Source: JAJYBV01 sp021812265 (GTDB taxonomy: Bacteria > Chloroflexota > Ktedonobacteria > Ktedonobacterales > JACDGC01). Taken from it: 27,447 bases of DNA. The notes below the pieces were generated by a model, which searched no databases, had not been told where the DNA came from, and saw only the letters and a list, made by a program, of their open reading frames with translations. This document shows positions 15,102 to 22,329 of the stretch, piece after piece (the stretch's first letter is position 1; each line of letters opens with the position of its first letter). The translations under genes and the position numbers were made by a program. Location: positions 1-27,447 of the forward strand of contig DAIDIC010000151.1 of NCBI GenBank assembly GCA_027459525.1, written 5' to 3'.

Positions 15102-15132
15102 AAGTAGGGCAGCCATCATGACCGCCCTACTT
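15102..15132. terminator. Hairpin between convergent galK and the DUF4349 gene
   Basis: A perfect 9-bp inverted repeat, AAGTAGGGC/GCCCTACTT, with a 13-base loop, between two converging genes, suits a bidirectional terminator. The T-run is poor on both sides. Confidence 0.5.
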
Positions 15133-15189
15133 ATGAGCTGGTAAAACTCTCGTTTCAGCTTCTGCTTACGCCGTTGCCGGCAAATTTGC

Positions 15190-16146
15190 TTAAGAAACTT
15201 GCTGAGATTGGGATGCGTTTCTTTTACGGGTGAAACGGAAAGCATACCAAACAATAAATCCAATAGGAACTATATATATAGCAAAAACTCCAACCCAGAT
15301 GAATCCCGTTATCAAAAGTTTGCCAAACGCCAGAAAGGCGTTCCATGCGTCTTGCAAAGACCCCATAAAACTCCAAGGGGTATTTGACGCAGGAGGAACA
15401 ACACTGGTAAGAGGAACAAGATTTACTTGCACTGTATACATAGTTACTTGGTTGCTTAAAGCGTTCAGTTCCGATTCTGTTTGATTCAGTTGTGTTTCAA
15501 GGTTAGTAATTTCCTGATCGATGGTTATAATATCTGCAACAGACTGCGCTTTAGCCACTAATTCTTGCAGCCGGGCAAGTTCGGTTTGCAGTGAAGAAAG
15601 TCTGGCCTGCGTATCCACATATTGCTGTGTAACATCCTGCGATGTTTCCGTATCGCTCAGTAAACGTCCGCCATTGCCGGCGCCAAATGTTTGCAAATAT
15701 TGCACAATCTGCGGATACAGTGTAGATTCAACAGAAAAAGAAACATTCACAAAAATATTCTTAGGATCATTATTATCAATGGTTACTCCGGTTGTTACTG
15801 CATGCGTATCAGTTCGCTCAATCCATTGACTGATCTGGTTATAAGCAGTTAATGGATTATTTACAGAAATGGTTAGCGTTGATGTTTTAATATACAGCGC
15901 GTTGCCGGTATACGGAGTATTTGCAGACGTTGCCGGCTGACTTGGGCCTGTAAATACGGCCCCTTGCGATCCGGAAGAAGTGACACCGGGAGTATTGTTA
16001 AAATATGCGGACCGCGATGAAGCATGTTGAATATTTGCTGAAGAAAGAATTGTTTCGGCGGCGAATCCAATTCCGGTCAGCAAAGCGACTGCAGCTATTA
16101 CACCAATGATGATAAGCCAAAGTTTATTGCGAAAATTATGCGCCAC
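15190..16146 (-). CDS. DUF4349 membrane protein
   Basis: A 318-residue envelope protein of unknown function. An N-terminal membrane helix (LWLIIIGVIAAVALLTGIGF) is followed by a Ser/Thr-rich linker, then the DUF4349 core starting ALYIKTSTLTISV at about residue 83. A coiled coil at about 160-215 (LSSLQTELARLQELVAKAQS, then ITNLETQLNQTESELNALS) and a second helix near the C-terminus (ITGFIWVGVFAIYIVPIGFI) follow. A short basic tail, RFTRKR, ends the chain. The core lies outside the membrane with both ends inside. It starts with GTG at 16146 with AAAGG about 11 bases before. It is monocistronic, converging with galK. Confidence 0.9.
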   Translation of the reverse strand: MAHNFRNKLWLIIIGVIAAVALLTGIGFAAETILSSANIQHASSRSAYFNNTPGVTSSGSQGAVFTGPSQPATSANTPYTGNALYIKTSTLTISVNNPLTAYNQISQWIERTDTHAVTTGVTIDNNDPKNIFVNVSFSVESTLYPQIVQYLQTFGAGNGGRLLSDTETSQDVTQQYVDTQARLSSLQTELARLQELVAKAQSVADIITIDQEITNLETQLNQTESELNALSNQVTMYTVQVNLVPLTSVVPPASNTPWSFMGSLQDAWNAFLAFGKLLITGFIWVGVFAIYIVPIGFIVWYAFRFTRKRNASQSQQVS

Positions 16147-16330
16147 GATTGTATGCGCCTTTCATATCATTTCATTATTTTTTGCGGCAATTGAATGATT
16201 GAAAAATTTGTAAGCTTACATGTATTTCGATATTCTAGACGCTTAAAAAAACAATATGTTCCCAAACCTCATAATAAGTATCATCAAGTGGCCCAATGAT
16301 TTAAAAATAGCTCTCAACCATCTTATTACG

Positions 16331-17671
16331 CTATTCCGATGCATCATCTGCGCGCTGCTCCAACAGCTGCATTGCAGCAAATCGAGCGGAAGAAGCATAT
16401 GTTTTTGCGGATGAAACGCTCAATAGTTCTTTTTCCGGCCAGCGCAATGCGGTTAAGCGTCCGCCAAATACACAGCCGGTGTCAATATTTATGGTGTTAT
16501 GCAACCAACACGCCGCAAGCACAGGTGTGTGCCCATACACAACCGTTGCAGCGCCGCTATAATTTGCCGCCCAATCTAACCGCTCCGGCAAGCCATACTC
16601 ATCGGTTTCGCCGGTCGTATCGCCATACAGCGCAAACTCGCGCGCTTTCTTGGTATTTTTTCCATGCATTTCTTGCGGAAGCCCGGCGTGCGCTACTACC
16701 AAATTTCCCTCATCCAACACATAGTGATAGGGCGTTTTAGCCACAAAATCGCAAAATTGCAGCGTCCAACGTAACTGCTCATTCTCCGGAAGCTGCTGCA
16801 GCTGATTAAGACTTATCTGCATATTATGCGATACATGCGATGTATTGCCCTGCAAATAACGCGCAAGTTTCACATCGTGGTTGCCGGGAACGCACAACGC
16901 TGTTTCAGCTTGCAGCATGGCCATCACAAGGTTAACCGTTTGGACTGTATCCGGACCGCGATCGACGAGATCACCCAAAAAGATTGCTTTTCGCCCTTCG
17001 GGGCGCCGCGCGCCACCCTCATCATTGAGATGATATCCCAGTAATGTCAGCAATGCGAGTAATTCATCATAGCAGCCGTGAATATCACCGATAATATCAA
17101 ATGGACCGCGATCCCAACGCAAATTGCAAAAGCGTTTTGATCGCGCTACCCGAGCGGATTCCACCTCTGCCGGTGAATTTAGAACAGCAGTTGCGCAAAA
17201 TCCTTCTTTTTCCAATCCCGGCAAGCTCTGTTGCAGCATAGCAACCTGTTTGTGAATCGCGCCGGGAGAAAAAGTCTTTGCAGAATATTGTCCTTGGCGG
17301 GCCAAACAAATCGATTCATCCAAATGAAAAACAATAGCCATCGCGTCAACGCCGCATTCTTCAGCGACACGAATAAGCGCGGCGCGATCTTGCCGGCGGA
17401 CATTAACTGCGTCAATAACAGTAAGTTTTTTCTGGCTTAATCGCCGCCGCGCCGCGTCCAGCAAAGAGTCAAGCCGGGGATATGCGTCGGTGGGTGCAGT
17501 GGCGCTATCAAATGAGATAAACTGTTCGGGATTTAAAATTTCATCCGGAGCAAAATGCGTCGCGGCAAAAGCGCTTTTGCCGGATCCGGTGGCGCCAATA
17601 AGCGCAATAAGAGAAATTTCCGGAATAGCAATAACATTAGAATCCTGTTCAAATACACCACCCAAACTCAT
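16331..17671 (-). CDS. Polynucleotide kinase-phosphatase-like protein without ligase domain
   Basis: A 446-residue fusion of two of the three parts of bacterial Pnkp, an RNA end-healing enzyme. Residues about 20-180 are the kinase: P-loop GATGSGKS at 26-33, TVIDAVNVRR at about 84-93, and a lid region ending LQQSLPGLEKEGF. Residues about 190-415 are a metallophosphoesterase with all motifs: GDIHG (195-199), GDLVDRGP (233-240), GNHD (263-266), AHAGLP (327-332), YGHTP (379-383). It likely phosphorylates 5' ends and removes 3' or 2',3'-cyclic phosphates. The usual C-terminal adenylyltransferase (ligase) domain is absent and no ligase or Hen1 gene is nearby. AGGTGG lies 5 bases before the ATG. The promoter is at 17739-17747. 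Confidence 0.9.
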   Translation of the reverse strand: MSLGGVFEQDSNVIAIPEISLIALIGATGSGKSAFAATHFAPDEILNPEQFISFDSATAPTDAYPRLDSLLDAARRRLSQKKLTVIDAVNVRRQDRAALIRVAEECGVDAMAIVFHLDESICLARQGQYSAKTFSPGAIHKQVAMLQQSLPGLEKEGFCATAVLNSPAEVESARVARSKRFCNLRWDRGPFDIIGDIHGCYDELLALLTLLGYHLNDEGGARRPEGRKAIFLGDLVDRGPDTVQTVNLVMAMLQAETALCVPGNHDVKLARYLQGNTSHVSHNMQISLNQLQQLPENEQLRWTLQFCDFVAKTPYHYVLDEGNLVVAHAGLPQEMHGKNTKKAREFALYGDTTGETDEYGLPERLDWAANYSGAATVVYGHTPVLAACWLHNTINIDTGCVFGGRLTALRWPEKELLSVSSAKTYASSARFAAMQLLEQRADDASE

Positions 17672-17738
17672 GGAGCCACCTCGCCAAATTTATTTAGAAA
17701 TTCTATAATTTTATCAAATACTCTAATAACACTGGTTT

Positions 17739-17747
17739 ATTGTACCA
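17739..17747 (-). promoter_or_regulatory. Extended -10 box of the kinase-phosphatase gene (TGGTACAAT)
   Basis: Identical to the boxes before rlmB and tilS; transcription would start near 17732, giving a leader of about 60 bases. The -35 is weak. Confidence 0.6.
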
Positions 17748-17794
17748 TACTGCCATACATTATTTCCAAATCATTTACGGCCACATAAACGTTA

Positions 17795-17815
17795 GGGCGG
17801 CCACATGCGCCGCCC
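17795..17815 (-). terminator. Hairpin downstream of the cyclophilin gene
   Basis: A 7-bp GC-only stem, GGGCGGC/GCCGCCC, with a 7-base loop, about 42 bases after the cyclophilin stop on the minus strand. Only short T-runs follow. CGGCCACAT is directly repeated around it (17779 and 17799). Confidence 0.5.
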
Positions 17816-17857
17816 AGATGATTGATTGCAGAAAAATATCGATGGCGTTATTCGACG

Positions 17858-18370
17858 CTACACTTCGATAATTTCAACCGACATCAGTTGATCGCCCGGA
17901 TTGCGATCCGCCATCGGGTCACGCTCGCGAATGGCAGACACAACATCCATCCCCTGCGAAACCTTGCCAAAAACAGCGTGTTTGCCATTAAGATGCGGTG
18001 TTGGCTCATATGTTATAAAAAATTGAGAGCCGTTTGAGTTGGGTCCGGCGTTTGCCATCGAAAGTATACCCGCGCTGTTATGCTTAATGCGCAATGCGCT
18101 CTGCTCATCATTAAAGCGATACCCGGGACCGCCGCGGCCGGTTCCGGTGGGGTCACCGCCCTGCGCCATAAATCCCTTTATTACACGATGAAACATCGTG
18201 CCGTCATAAAAGCCATCGCGCGCCAAAAACACAAAGTTATTCACGGTCACCGGCGCTTCCGCCGCAAACAAATCGACGGTAAAGTCACCTTTTTCAGTAT
18301 GGAATACCGCCTGATATTTCTTTGCCGGATCGATTGTCATTTCCGGCGGCTGATTATATTGTTTTGCCAT
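17858..18370 (-). CDS. Cyclophilin-type peptidyl-prolyl cis-trans isomerase
   Basis: A 170-residue cytosolic PPIase that speeds proline isomerisation during folding. It has the compact bacterial cyclophilin core: FHTEKGDFTVDLFAAEAPVTV, then DGTMFHRVIKGFMAQGGDPTG with the catalytic Arg of FHR and the Gln of MAQGGD, then NSNGSQFFITYEPTPHLNGKHAVFGKV. All main active-site positions are present. There is no signal peptide. AAGGA lies about 11 bases before the ATG. It is the second gene after FKBP on the minus strand; the gap of 213 bases between them holds the GC-rich repeat, so co-transcription is uncertain. Confidence 0.95.
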   Translation of the reverse strand: MAKQYNQPPEMTIDPAKKYQAVFHTEKGDFTVDLFAAEAPVTVNNFVFLARDGFYDGTMFHRVIKGFMAQGGDPTGTGRGGPGYRFNDEQSALRIKHNSAGILSMANAGPNSNGSQFFITYEPTPHLNGKHAVFGKVSQGMDVVSAIRERDPMADRNPGDQLMSVEIIEV

Positions 18371-18474
18371 TGCATTTTGTATCCTTAATTCATAAAATTT
18401 CTTCGGGTGCGCCGCTTCAAAAAAATCTCTGTTTACCGCAGCAGCGCAGCTGTATCACTCAGGCAAACGATTAT

Positions 18475-18583
18475 AGACCTGAACCTTAAAAGGGAATACG
18501 GGAACGTGGGGACACCCCACACCCTGTCAGGGGTATGCTGCCCCCTGCGCCTCCTGCTGTATACTTCGCTTTCGCTCAGGTCT
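18475..18583. repeat. GC-rich inverted-repeat element, copy B
   Basis: 8-bp terminal arms, AGACCTGA (18475-18482) and TCAGGTCT (18576-18583), enclose a core with AAAGGGA, the hairpin GTGGGG/CCCCAC with a 3-base loop, CAGGGG...CCCCCTG and CTCCTGCTG. These parts occur in the same order and orientation in copy A at 5347-5481, and AGCGAAAG is shared near the right arm (minus strand here). The element touches the FKBP stop codon and could end FKBP transcription. The arms differ from those of copy A, so only the core is the family signature. Confidence 0.6.
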
Positions 18584-18964
18584 CTAGTTAACCCCTAAAA
18601 GCTCAACATCAAAAATAAGAACCGCATTGGGCGGAATAACCCCCGCGGCCCCTCTGGCGCCATATCCCAAATCTGATGGAATAATCAGCCGGCGGCGTCC
18701 GCCAACACGCATACCGGCTACGCCTTCATCCCATCCTTTGATAACTTGCCCTTTGCCTAAATGAAATTCAAACGGATCTCCGCGATCTACCGAGCTGTCA
18801 AACTTCGCGCCGCTTTTCAGCCATCCGGTATAATGCACGGTCACCTTTTGACCGGCTTTAGCAACCGCGCCGGATCCCGGCGCAAAATCAATGTATTGCA
18901 AACCCGAAACCGTAACGGCCGGCTCCATATCTAACGGCGGAGGTCCGCCTGTACCTTGTGTCAT
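18584..18964 (-). CDS. FKBP-type peptidyl-prolyl cis-trans isomerase
   Basis: A single FKBP domain of 126 residues. After a short leader rich in Gly and Pro comes SGLQYIDFAPGSGAVAKAGQ, then VTVHYTGWLKSGAKFDSS, FEFHLGKGQVIKGWDEGVAGMRVGG and RRLIIPSDLGYG, ending AVLIFDVELLGV. The ligand-pocket residues of FKBP12 (Tyr in HYTG, FDSS, VIKGW, LGYG, final FDVELL) are all present, so it is probably active. No signal peptide or lipobox, so cytosolic. AGGAGA lies about 9 bases before the ATG. The promoter is at 19032-19040, divergent from miaB. Confidence 0.95.
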   Translation of the reverse strand: MTQGTGGPPPLDMEPAVTVSGLQYIDFAPGSGAVAKAGQKVTVHYTGWLKSGAKFDSSVDRGDPFEFHLGKGQVIKGWDEGVAGMRVGGRRRLIIPSDLGYGARGAAGVIPPNAVLIFDVELLGVN

Positions 18965-19031
18965 AACTATCTGTCTCCTATCTCATCTGCCGGACGGCGC
19001 AACAGTAGACCGCCGGCGTGGAATCAGTGAT

Positions 19032-19040
19032 AGTATAGCA
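19032..19040 (-). promoter_or_regulatory. Extended -10 box of the FKBP gene
   Basis: The minus strand reads TGCTATACT, a very good extended -10 box, with no -35 match at normal spacing. Transcription would start near 19025, about 60 bases before the FKBP start codon. Confidence 0.55.
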
Positions 19041-19149
19041 CAAAATATGCCCGGCCGGCCCTAACACACAGCAAGACGACAGCATAAAACATATAATGTC
19101 CTTCCACATTGACCGACCTTGGCGGCACTTGTGGAACACTGTTTTCCTA

Positions 19150-19158
19150 TGGTATACT
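19150..19158 (+). promoter_or_regulatory. Extended -10 box of miaB
   Basis: TGGTATACT, with TTGTGG upstream as a fair -35 at near-normal spacing. It gives a leader of about 140 bases before the miaB ATG at 19304. Confidence 0.55.
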
Positions 19159-19303
19159 GCTGTGATAATAGGTTCATTCCTACGCCGGCGGCCATATTTT
19201 AGATTTCCTGTTTCTATTGTGTTGCCCAAATATAGCGCAATATATCTGTAAATCTGGCAAAGTTCGCCGGTTTGCGCCTGAACCAACGGGAGATAGTATA
19301 AAC

Positions 19304-20755
19304 ATGGGCATTGCGCCGGGAAAATATCATATTTGGACTGTCGGCTGTCAAATGAATCAGGCCGACTCACAGCGTGTAAGCGCTATGTTAGATAATTTGG
19401 GCTGGGAATCGGCTCCCGCTATGGAAGACGCCAACCTTATTATTTTAAATACTTGCAGTGTCCGCGAAGCGCCGGAACTGCGCGCGCACGGCCAACTGTC
19501 CCTGCTGAAACGCGCCAAAGAAAACAGGCCGGATCTCTTGATCTCTATGATGGGATGTATGATTGGCAACCAGCGCACCATTGATGATCTGAAAAAACGC
19601 TACCCGGTAGTGGATCTGTTCTTCAAAATTGAATACGCAGATATTCTGCCAAAATTCCTTGAAGAACGCTGGACCCCAATCGCAGCAGGATTGGGATGTT
19701 TAGATGTAGTGGAACAAGTTGGTGAACAATCTCCAACACTATTGCCAATCTTAAATTCTCCTGTGGCAATTACACCAAAGCCCGCCGCCCGTGAAATTCA
19801 TTATCCAGGCAATATTGCGCAAAACCGTAAGGCAACCGCTTGGCTGCCTGTCATCTTGGGCTGCAACAAAGTCTGCTCCTACTGTGTCGTTCCCTCTCGG
19901 CGCGGCGTTGAACGCAGCAGACCCGTTGATGAATTGCTGCGCGAAGCTCAAACTTTAACGGAAAATGGCGCCCGCGAAATTACCTTGCTGGGACAAACAG
20001 TTGAAGCGTATGGGCTGGATCTGCCCGGCGCGCCATCTCTCAGTCAATTAATGGCGCAGCTAAGCGGCATTCAGGGATTGGATCGCATCCGTTTTATGAC
20101 GAGCTATCCCCGCCATTTTACCGACCAGATGATTCATGAAATGGCGGCGCTGCCCAAAGTTTGCGAACACGTCAATATTCCTGTGCAGCACGGTTCCGAC
20201 GCAGTTTTGCAGCGAATGCGCCGAGGTTACGATATTGCAGAATACAAAATATTAATTGAAAAATTGCGCAATTGGTGGCCCGGAGTATCTCTTTCTACCG
20301 ACGTTATCGTTGGCTTTTGCGGCGAAACCGCCGAAGAATTTCAGGAATTGCTGCGCCTGCTCGAAGAAATTCGCTTCGATGTTGTGCATGTTGCTATGTA
20401 TTCGCCGCGCCAAGGCACGCTTTCCAATAAATGGGAAGATGATATTCCCTACGCTGTTAAAAAAGCCCGCCTGCGTGAAGTCGAAATAGCGCAAGAAAAA
20501 ATAGCGCTCGAAATAAACGCCGCATATGTTGGTTCGGAACAGGAAATTCTTATTGAAGAGCGCAAAATTCAAGAAAAGGGAATCTATTGGAAAGGACGCA
20601 CCCGCAGCAACAAATTGCTCTTCATGCAAGATCCCAAAGACGGTTTAGACTTGGCGCCGGGAGATATGGTTATTGCCGCAACGGATCGTTCTTCGGCGTG
20701 GTCACTGCAGGGAACATACCTGCGCCATGCGCAAGAACACGCCGCGGCGCGGTAA
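19304..20755 (+). CDS. miaB: tRNA-2-methylthio-N6-dimethylallyladenosine synthase MiaB
   Basis: A radical-SAM methylthiotransferase that adds a methylthio group to i6A37 in tRNAs reading U-starting codons. It has 483 residues from 19304. The N-terminal UPF0004 domain has its three cluster-binding cysteines in TVGCQMNQADS, NTCSVREAPELR and GCMIGNQ. The radical-SAM motif CNKVCSYCVVPSRRG has the C-x3-C-x2-C pattern. A TRAM domain (about 415-475) ends the protein. This order and NTCSVRE favour MiaB over RimO or MtaB. The ATG at 19304 follows GGGAGA by about 10 bases; the frame start at 19217 lies in the leader. miaA is not in the window. Confidence 0.95.
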   Translation: MGIAPGKYHIWTVGCQMNQADSQRVSAMLDNLGWESAPAMEDANLIILNTCSVREAPELRAHGQLSLLKRAKENRPDLLISMMGCMIGNQRTIDDLKKRYPVVDLFFKIEYADILPKFLEERWTPIAAGLGCLDVVEQVGEQSPTLLPILNSPVAITPKPAAREIHYPGNIAQNRKATAWLPVILGCNKVCSYCVVPSRRGVERSRPVDELLREAQTLTENGAREITLLGQTVEAYGLDLPGAPSLSQLMAQLSGIQGLDRIRFMTSYPRHFTDQMIHEMAALPKVCEHVNIPVQHGSDAVLQRMRRGYDIAEYKILIEKLRNWWPGVSLSTDVIVGFCGETAEEFQELLRLLEEIRFDVVHVAMYSPRQGTLSNKWEDDIPYAVKKARLREVEIAQEKIALEINAAYVGSEQEILIEERKIQEKGIYWKGRTRSNKLLFMQDPKDGLDLAPGDMVIAATDRSSAWSLQGTYLRHAQEHAAAR

Positions 20756-21271
20756 CTATGCGCAGCAAGCAACTGCTGTAGTTGGCGCATAATCCCTAAC
20801 GCCACCATATTGCTGCCTTGCGCCACTGGCATAAGACAAAAGGCTAGATTTTGCAAGCGAAAAAATAGTTTATGATATTATGCATAACATGTTGCAATAA
20901 GCAGTACAATAGATTGGTATTCGGCAAGTTCTAACTGTAACACCGGTCTGCTTGAAGATATTCTCTTGGTAAAGCAAAAAAATCCGATAAAACAGTAAAT
21001 ACGATGAAACAGTATAAAAATTGATGTTTTTGCTGTCTCATATATACTTGACAAAGAGTCTTACATCGCATAAGCCGCCAGGATTCGTCCTATACGGTTA
21101 GCGAAATGGCTCGAATCCATGCATATCACTCTTAACGTAAAATATTTTCACAAATTCAGCAACCTAAACGGCTTGTAACGTAAAACACGTATAACGCAGG
21201 TACGAACAATATACTATTATTCCAGTTTGAAGGGAGAAACGCGCTGAAACACCGCGTTACCTTATAGATAC
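20756..21271. other. Long intergenic region before the TPR gene
   Basis: About 515 bases without a supported gene. A hairpin with arms ATGCGC/GCGCAT and CAACT/AGTTG (20758-20790) follows miaB but has no T-run. TTGACA at 21048-21053 is a perfect -35 without a good -10 at 17 bases. GGATTCG/CGAATCC (21081-21087, 21112-21118) form a 7-bp inverted repeat. TAACGTAAAA is directly repeated (21133-21142, 21176-21185). The TPR gene is likely transcribed from within this region. No tRNA or riboswitch fold was recognised. Confidence 0.4.
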
Positions 21272-22144
21272 ATGAATCCAGATGATCGGGCGCGCCGAAT
21301 CAGAACGCTGACAGATTTAGCAATTCGCATGGCCAATGAAAGCAAATGGGCTGAAGCGCTGGCCGCCAACCAAGAATTAATTCAAATTACCTATCACAAC
21401 AGCAATATTTTAAACCGGCTTGGCAAAGCATTTAGTGAATTAGGCCGAATCAGCGAGGCAAAACAAGCTTATAAGGATTCTTTACAATACGATCCGGATA
21501 ACGCCATCGCCAAAAAAAATCTAGAACGGCTCGCGCTTCTTAAAGATGAAGGCGCAATAGACACTGTCGGTGGAGACAAAATAAACCCACAATTATTTAT
21601 TGAAGAAATCGGCAAAACCGGCCGCACCAATCTAATTACATTGGCAAGCCCCGAAACCGTTGCGCGTTTAGCCGCCGGTGAACAGGTAAATATCACCGTA
21701 GATGGGCATTCTTTGCTTATTAAAAACGGCCGCAATGAACTCATCGGCCAAGTAGAGCCGATTCTCGCCAATCGTTTGATTAATTTCATCAACGGCGGAA
21801 ATCAATACGCCGCCGCCATTACCGAAATTAATGATATGCAAATTCGCATCATCATTCGTGAAACCTTTCAGCATCCTTCACAATTAGGCAAGGCCAGTTT
21901 CCCTTCTAACGGCTCTAACCTGCCGCGCGCAGATATCCGTGATTCCCTTGTCATCGATTATGAAGATGCGTATAATGATGAAGATGAAGATGAATATGGT
22001 TCAAGCGCTTCGGATGAATTTGATGAAGACACGGAAAGTGATGATGAAGATTCCGACGAAGATGAAACCGATGAAGATGAAACTGAAAGCATAGAATCAC
22101 TTGCGGAAGCAGATGATGACTCTAATACTGGAGAGGATGAATAA
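21272..22144 (+). CDS. TPR protein with a long acidic C-terminal tail
   Basis: A soluble 290-residue protein of unknown role. Residues about 15-90 hold two TPR repeats (KWAEALAANQELIQITYHNS; LGRISEAKQAYKDSLQYDPD), a protein-interaction scaffold. Residues about 105-200 form a mixed domain (LITLASPETVARLAAGEQVN; LLIKNGRNELIGQVEP) with no family I can name. The last 65 residues are mostly Asp and Glu with Ser (for example DEDEDEYGSS and DSDEDETDEDETES) and are surely disordered. Such tails can mimic nucleic acid or hold basic proteins. The next gene, 3 bases later, encodes a very basic protein. The start codon has no good ribosome-binding site. Confidence 0.85.
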   Translation: MNPDDRARRIRTLTDLAIRMANESKWAEALAANQELIQITYHNSNILNRLGKAFSELGRISEAKQAYKDSLQYDPDNAIAKKNLERLALLKDEGAIDTVGGDKINPQLFIEEIGKTGRTNLITLASPETVARLAAGEQVNITVDGHSLLIKNGRNELIGQVEPILANRLINFINGGNQYAAAITEINDMQIRIIIRETFQHPSQLGKASFPSNGSNLPRADIRDSLVIDYEDAYNDEDEDEYGSSASDEFDEDTESDDEDSDEDETDEDETESIESLAEADDDSNTGEDE

Positions 22145-22147
22145 CCC

Positions 22148-22258
22148 GTGAATAAACGAAAACTTGTCGCGCTGAAAAAGCATCGTATCAAGTCAGCAAA
22201 AGCTCGCCTGAAAAGGCGCGCCGAGCGCTCGGCTGTTTCTGCCACCGGCAAAAAATAA
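22148..22258 (+). CDS. Small basic protein, 36 residues, mS38/COX24-like
   Basis: Starting with GTG at 22148 it reads MNKRKLVALKKHRIKSAKAR and continues LKRRAERSAVSATGKK. About 40% of the residues are Lys or Arg, and no acidic residue occurs before the single Glu. The K-K-H-R-x-K...LKRR pattern resembles the AURKAIP1/COX24 (mS38) family of tiny ribosome-bound proteins, some of which are known in bacteria, so binding to rRNA is the best guess. GAGG lies about 11 bases upstream, inside the end of the TPR gene, implying coupled translation. A strong terminator follows at once. It is too short for a certain family call. Confidence 0.75.
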   Translation: MNKRKLVALKKHRIKSAKARLKRRAERSAVSATGKK

Positions 22259-22264
22259 CTGCGC

Positions 22265-22298
22265 TTCGGCTGTGCGGTTTTGCGCAGCCGAAATTTTT
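22265..22298 (+). terminator. Rho-independent terminator after the TPR/basic-protein operon
   Basis: An 11-bp stem, TTCGGCTGTGC/GCGCAGCCGAA (one G-T pair), with a 6-base loop, followed by ATTTTT. It lies 6 bases after the stop of the small basic protein. Confidence 0.88.
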
Positions 22299-22329
22299 GC
22301 CTGCTACCTTTTTTATGGGAGTTTTTTCT

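Noticed and set aside
21061..21120. tRNA-like segment with GGATTCG/CGAATCC arms
   Set aside because: Only one 7-bp stem pairs; there is no anticodon arm, T-loop GTTCRA or acceptor stem in place.
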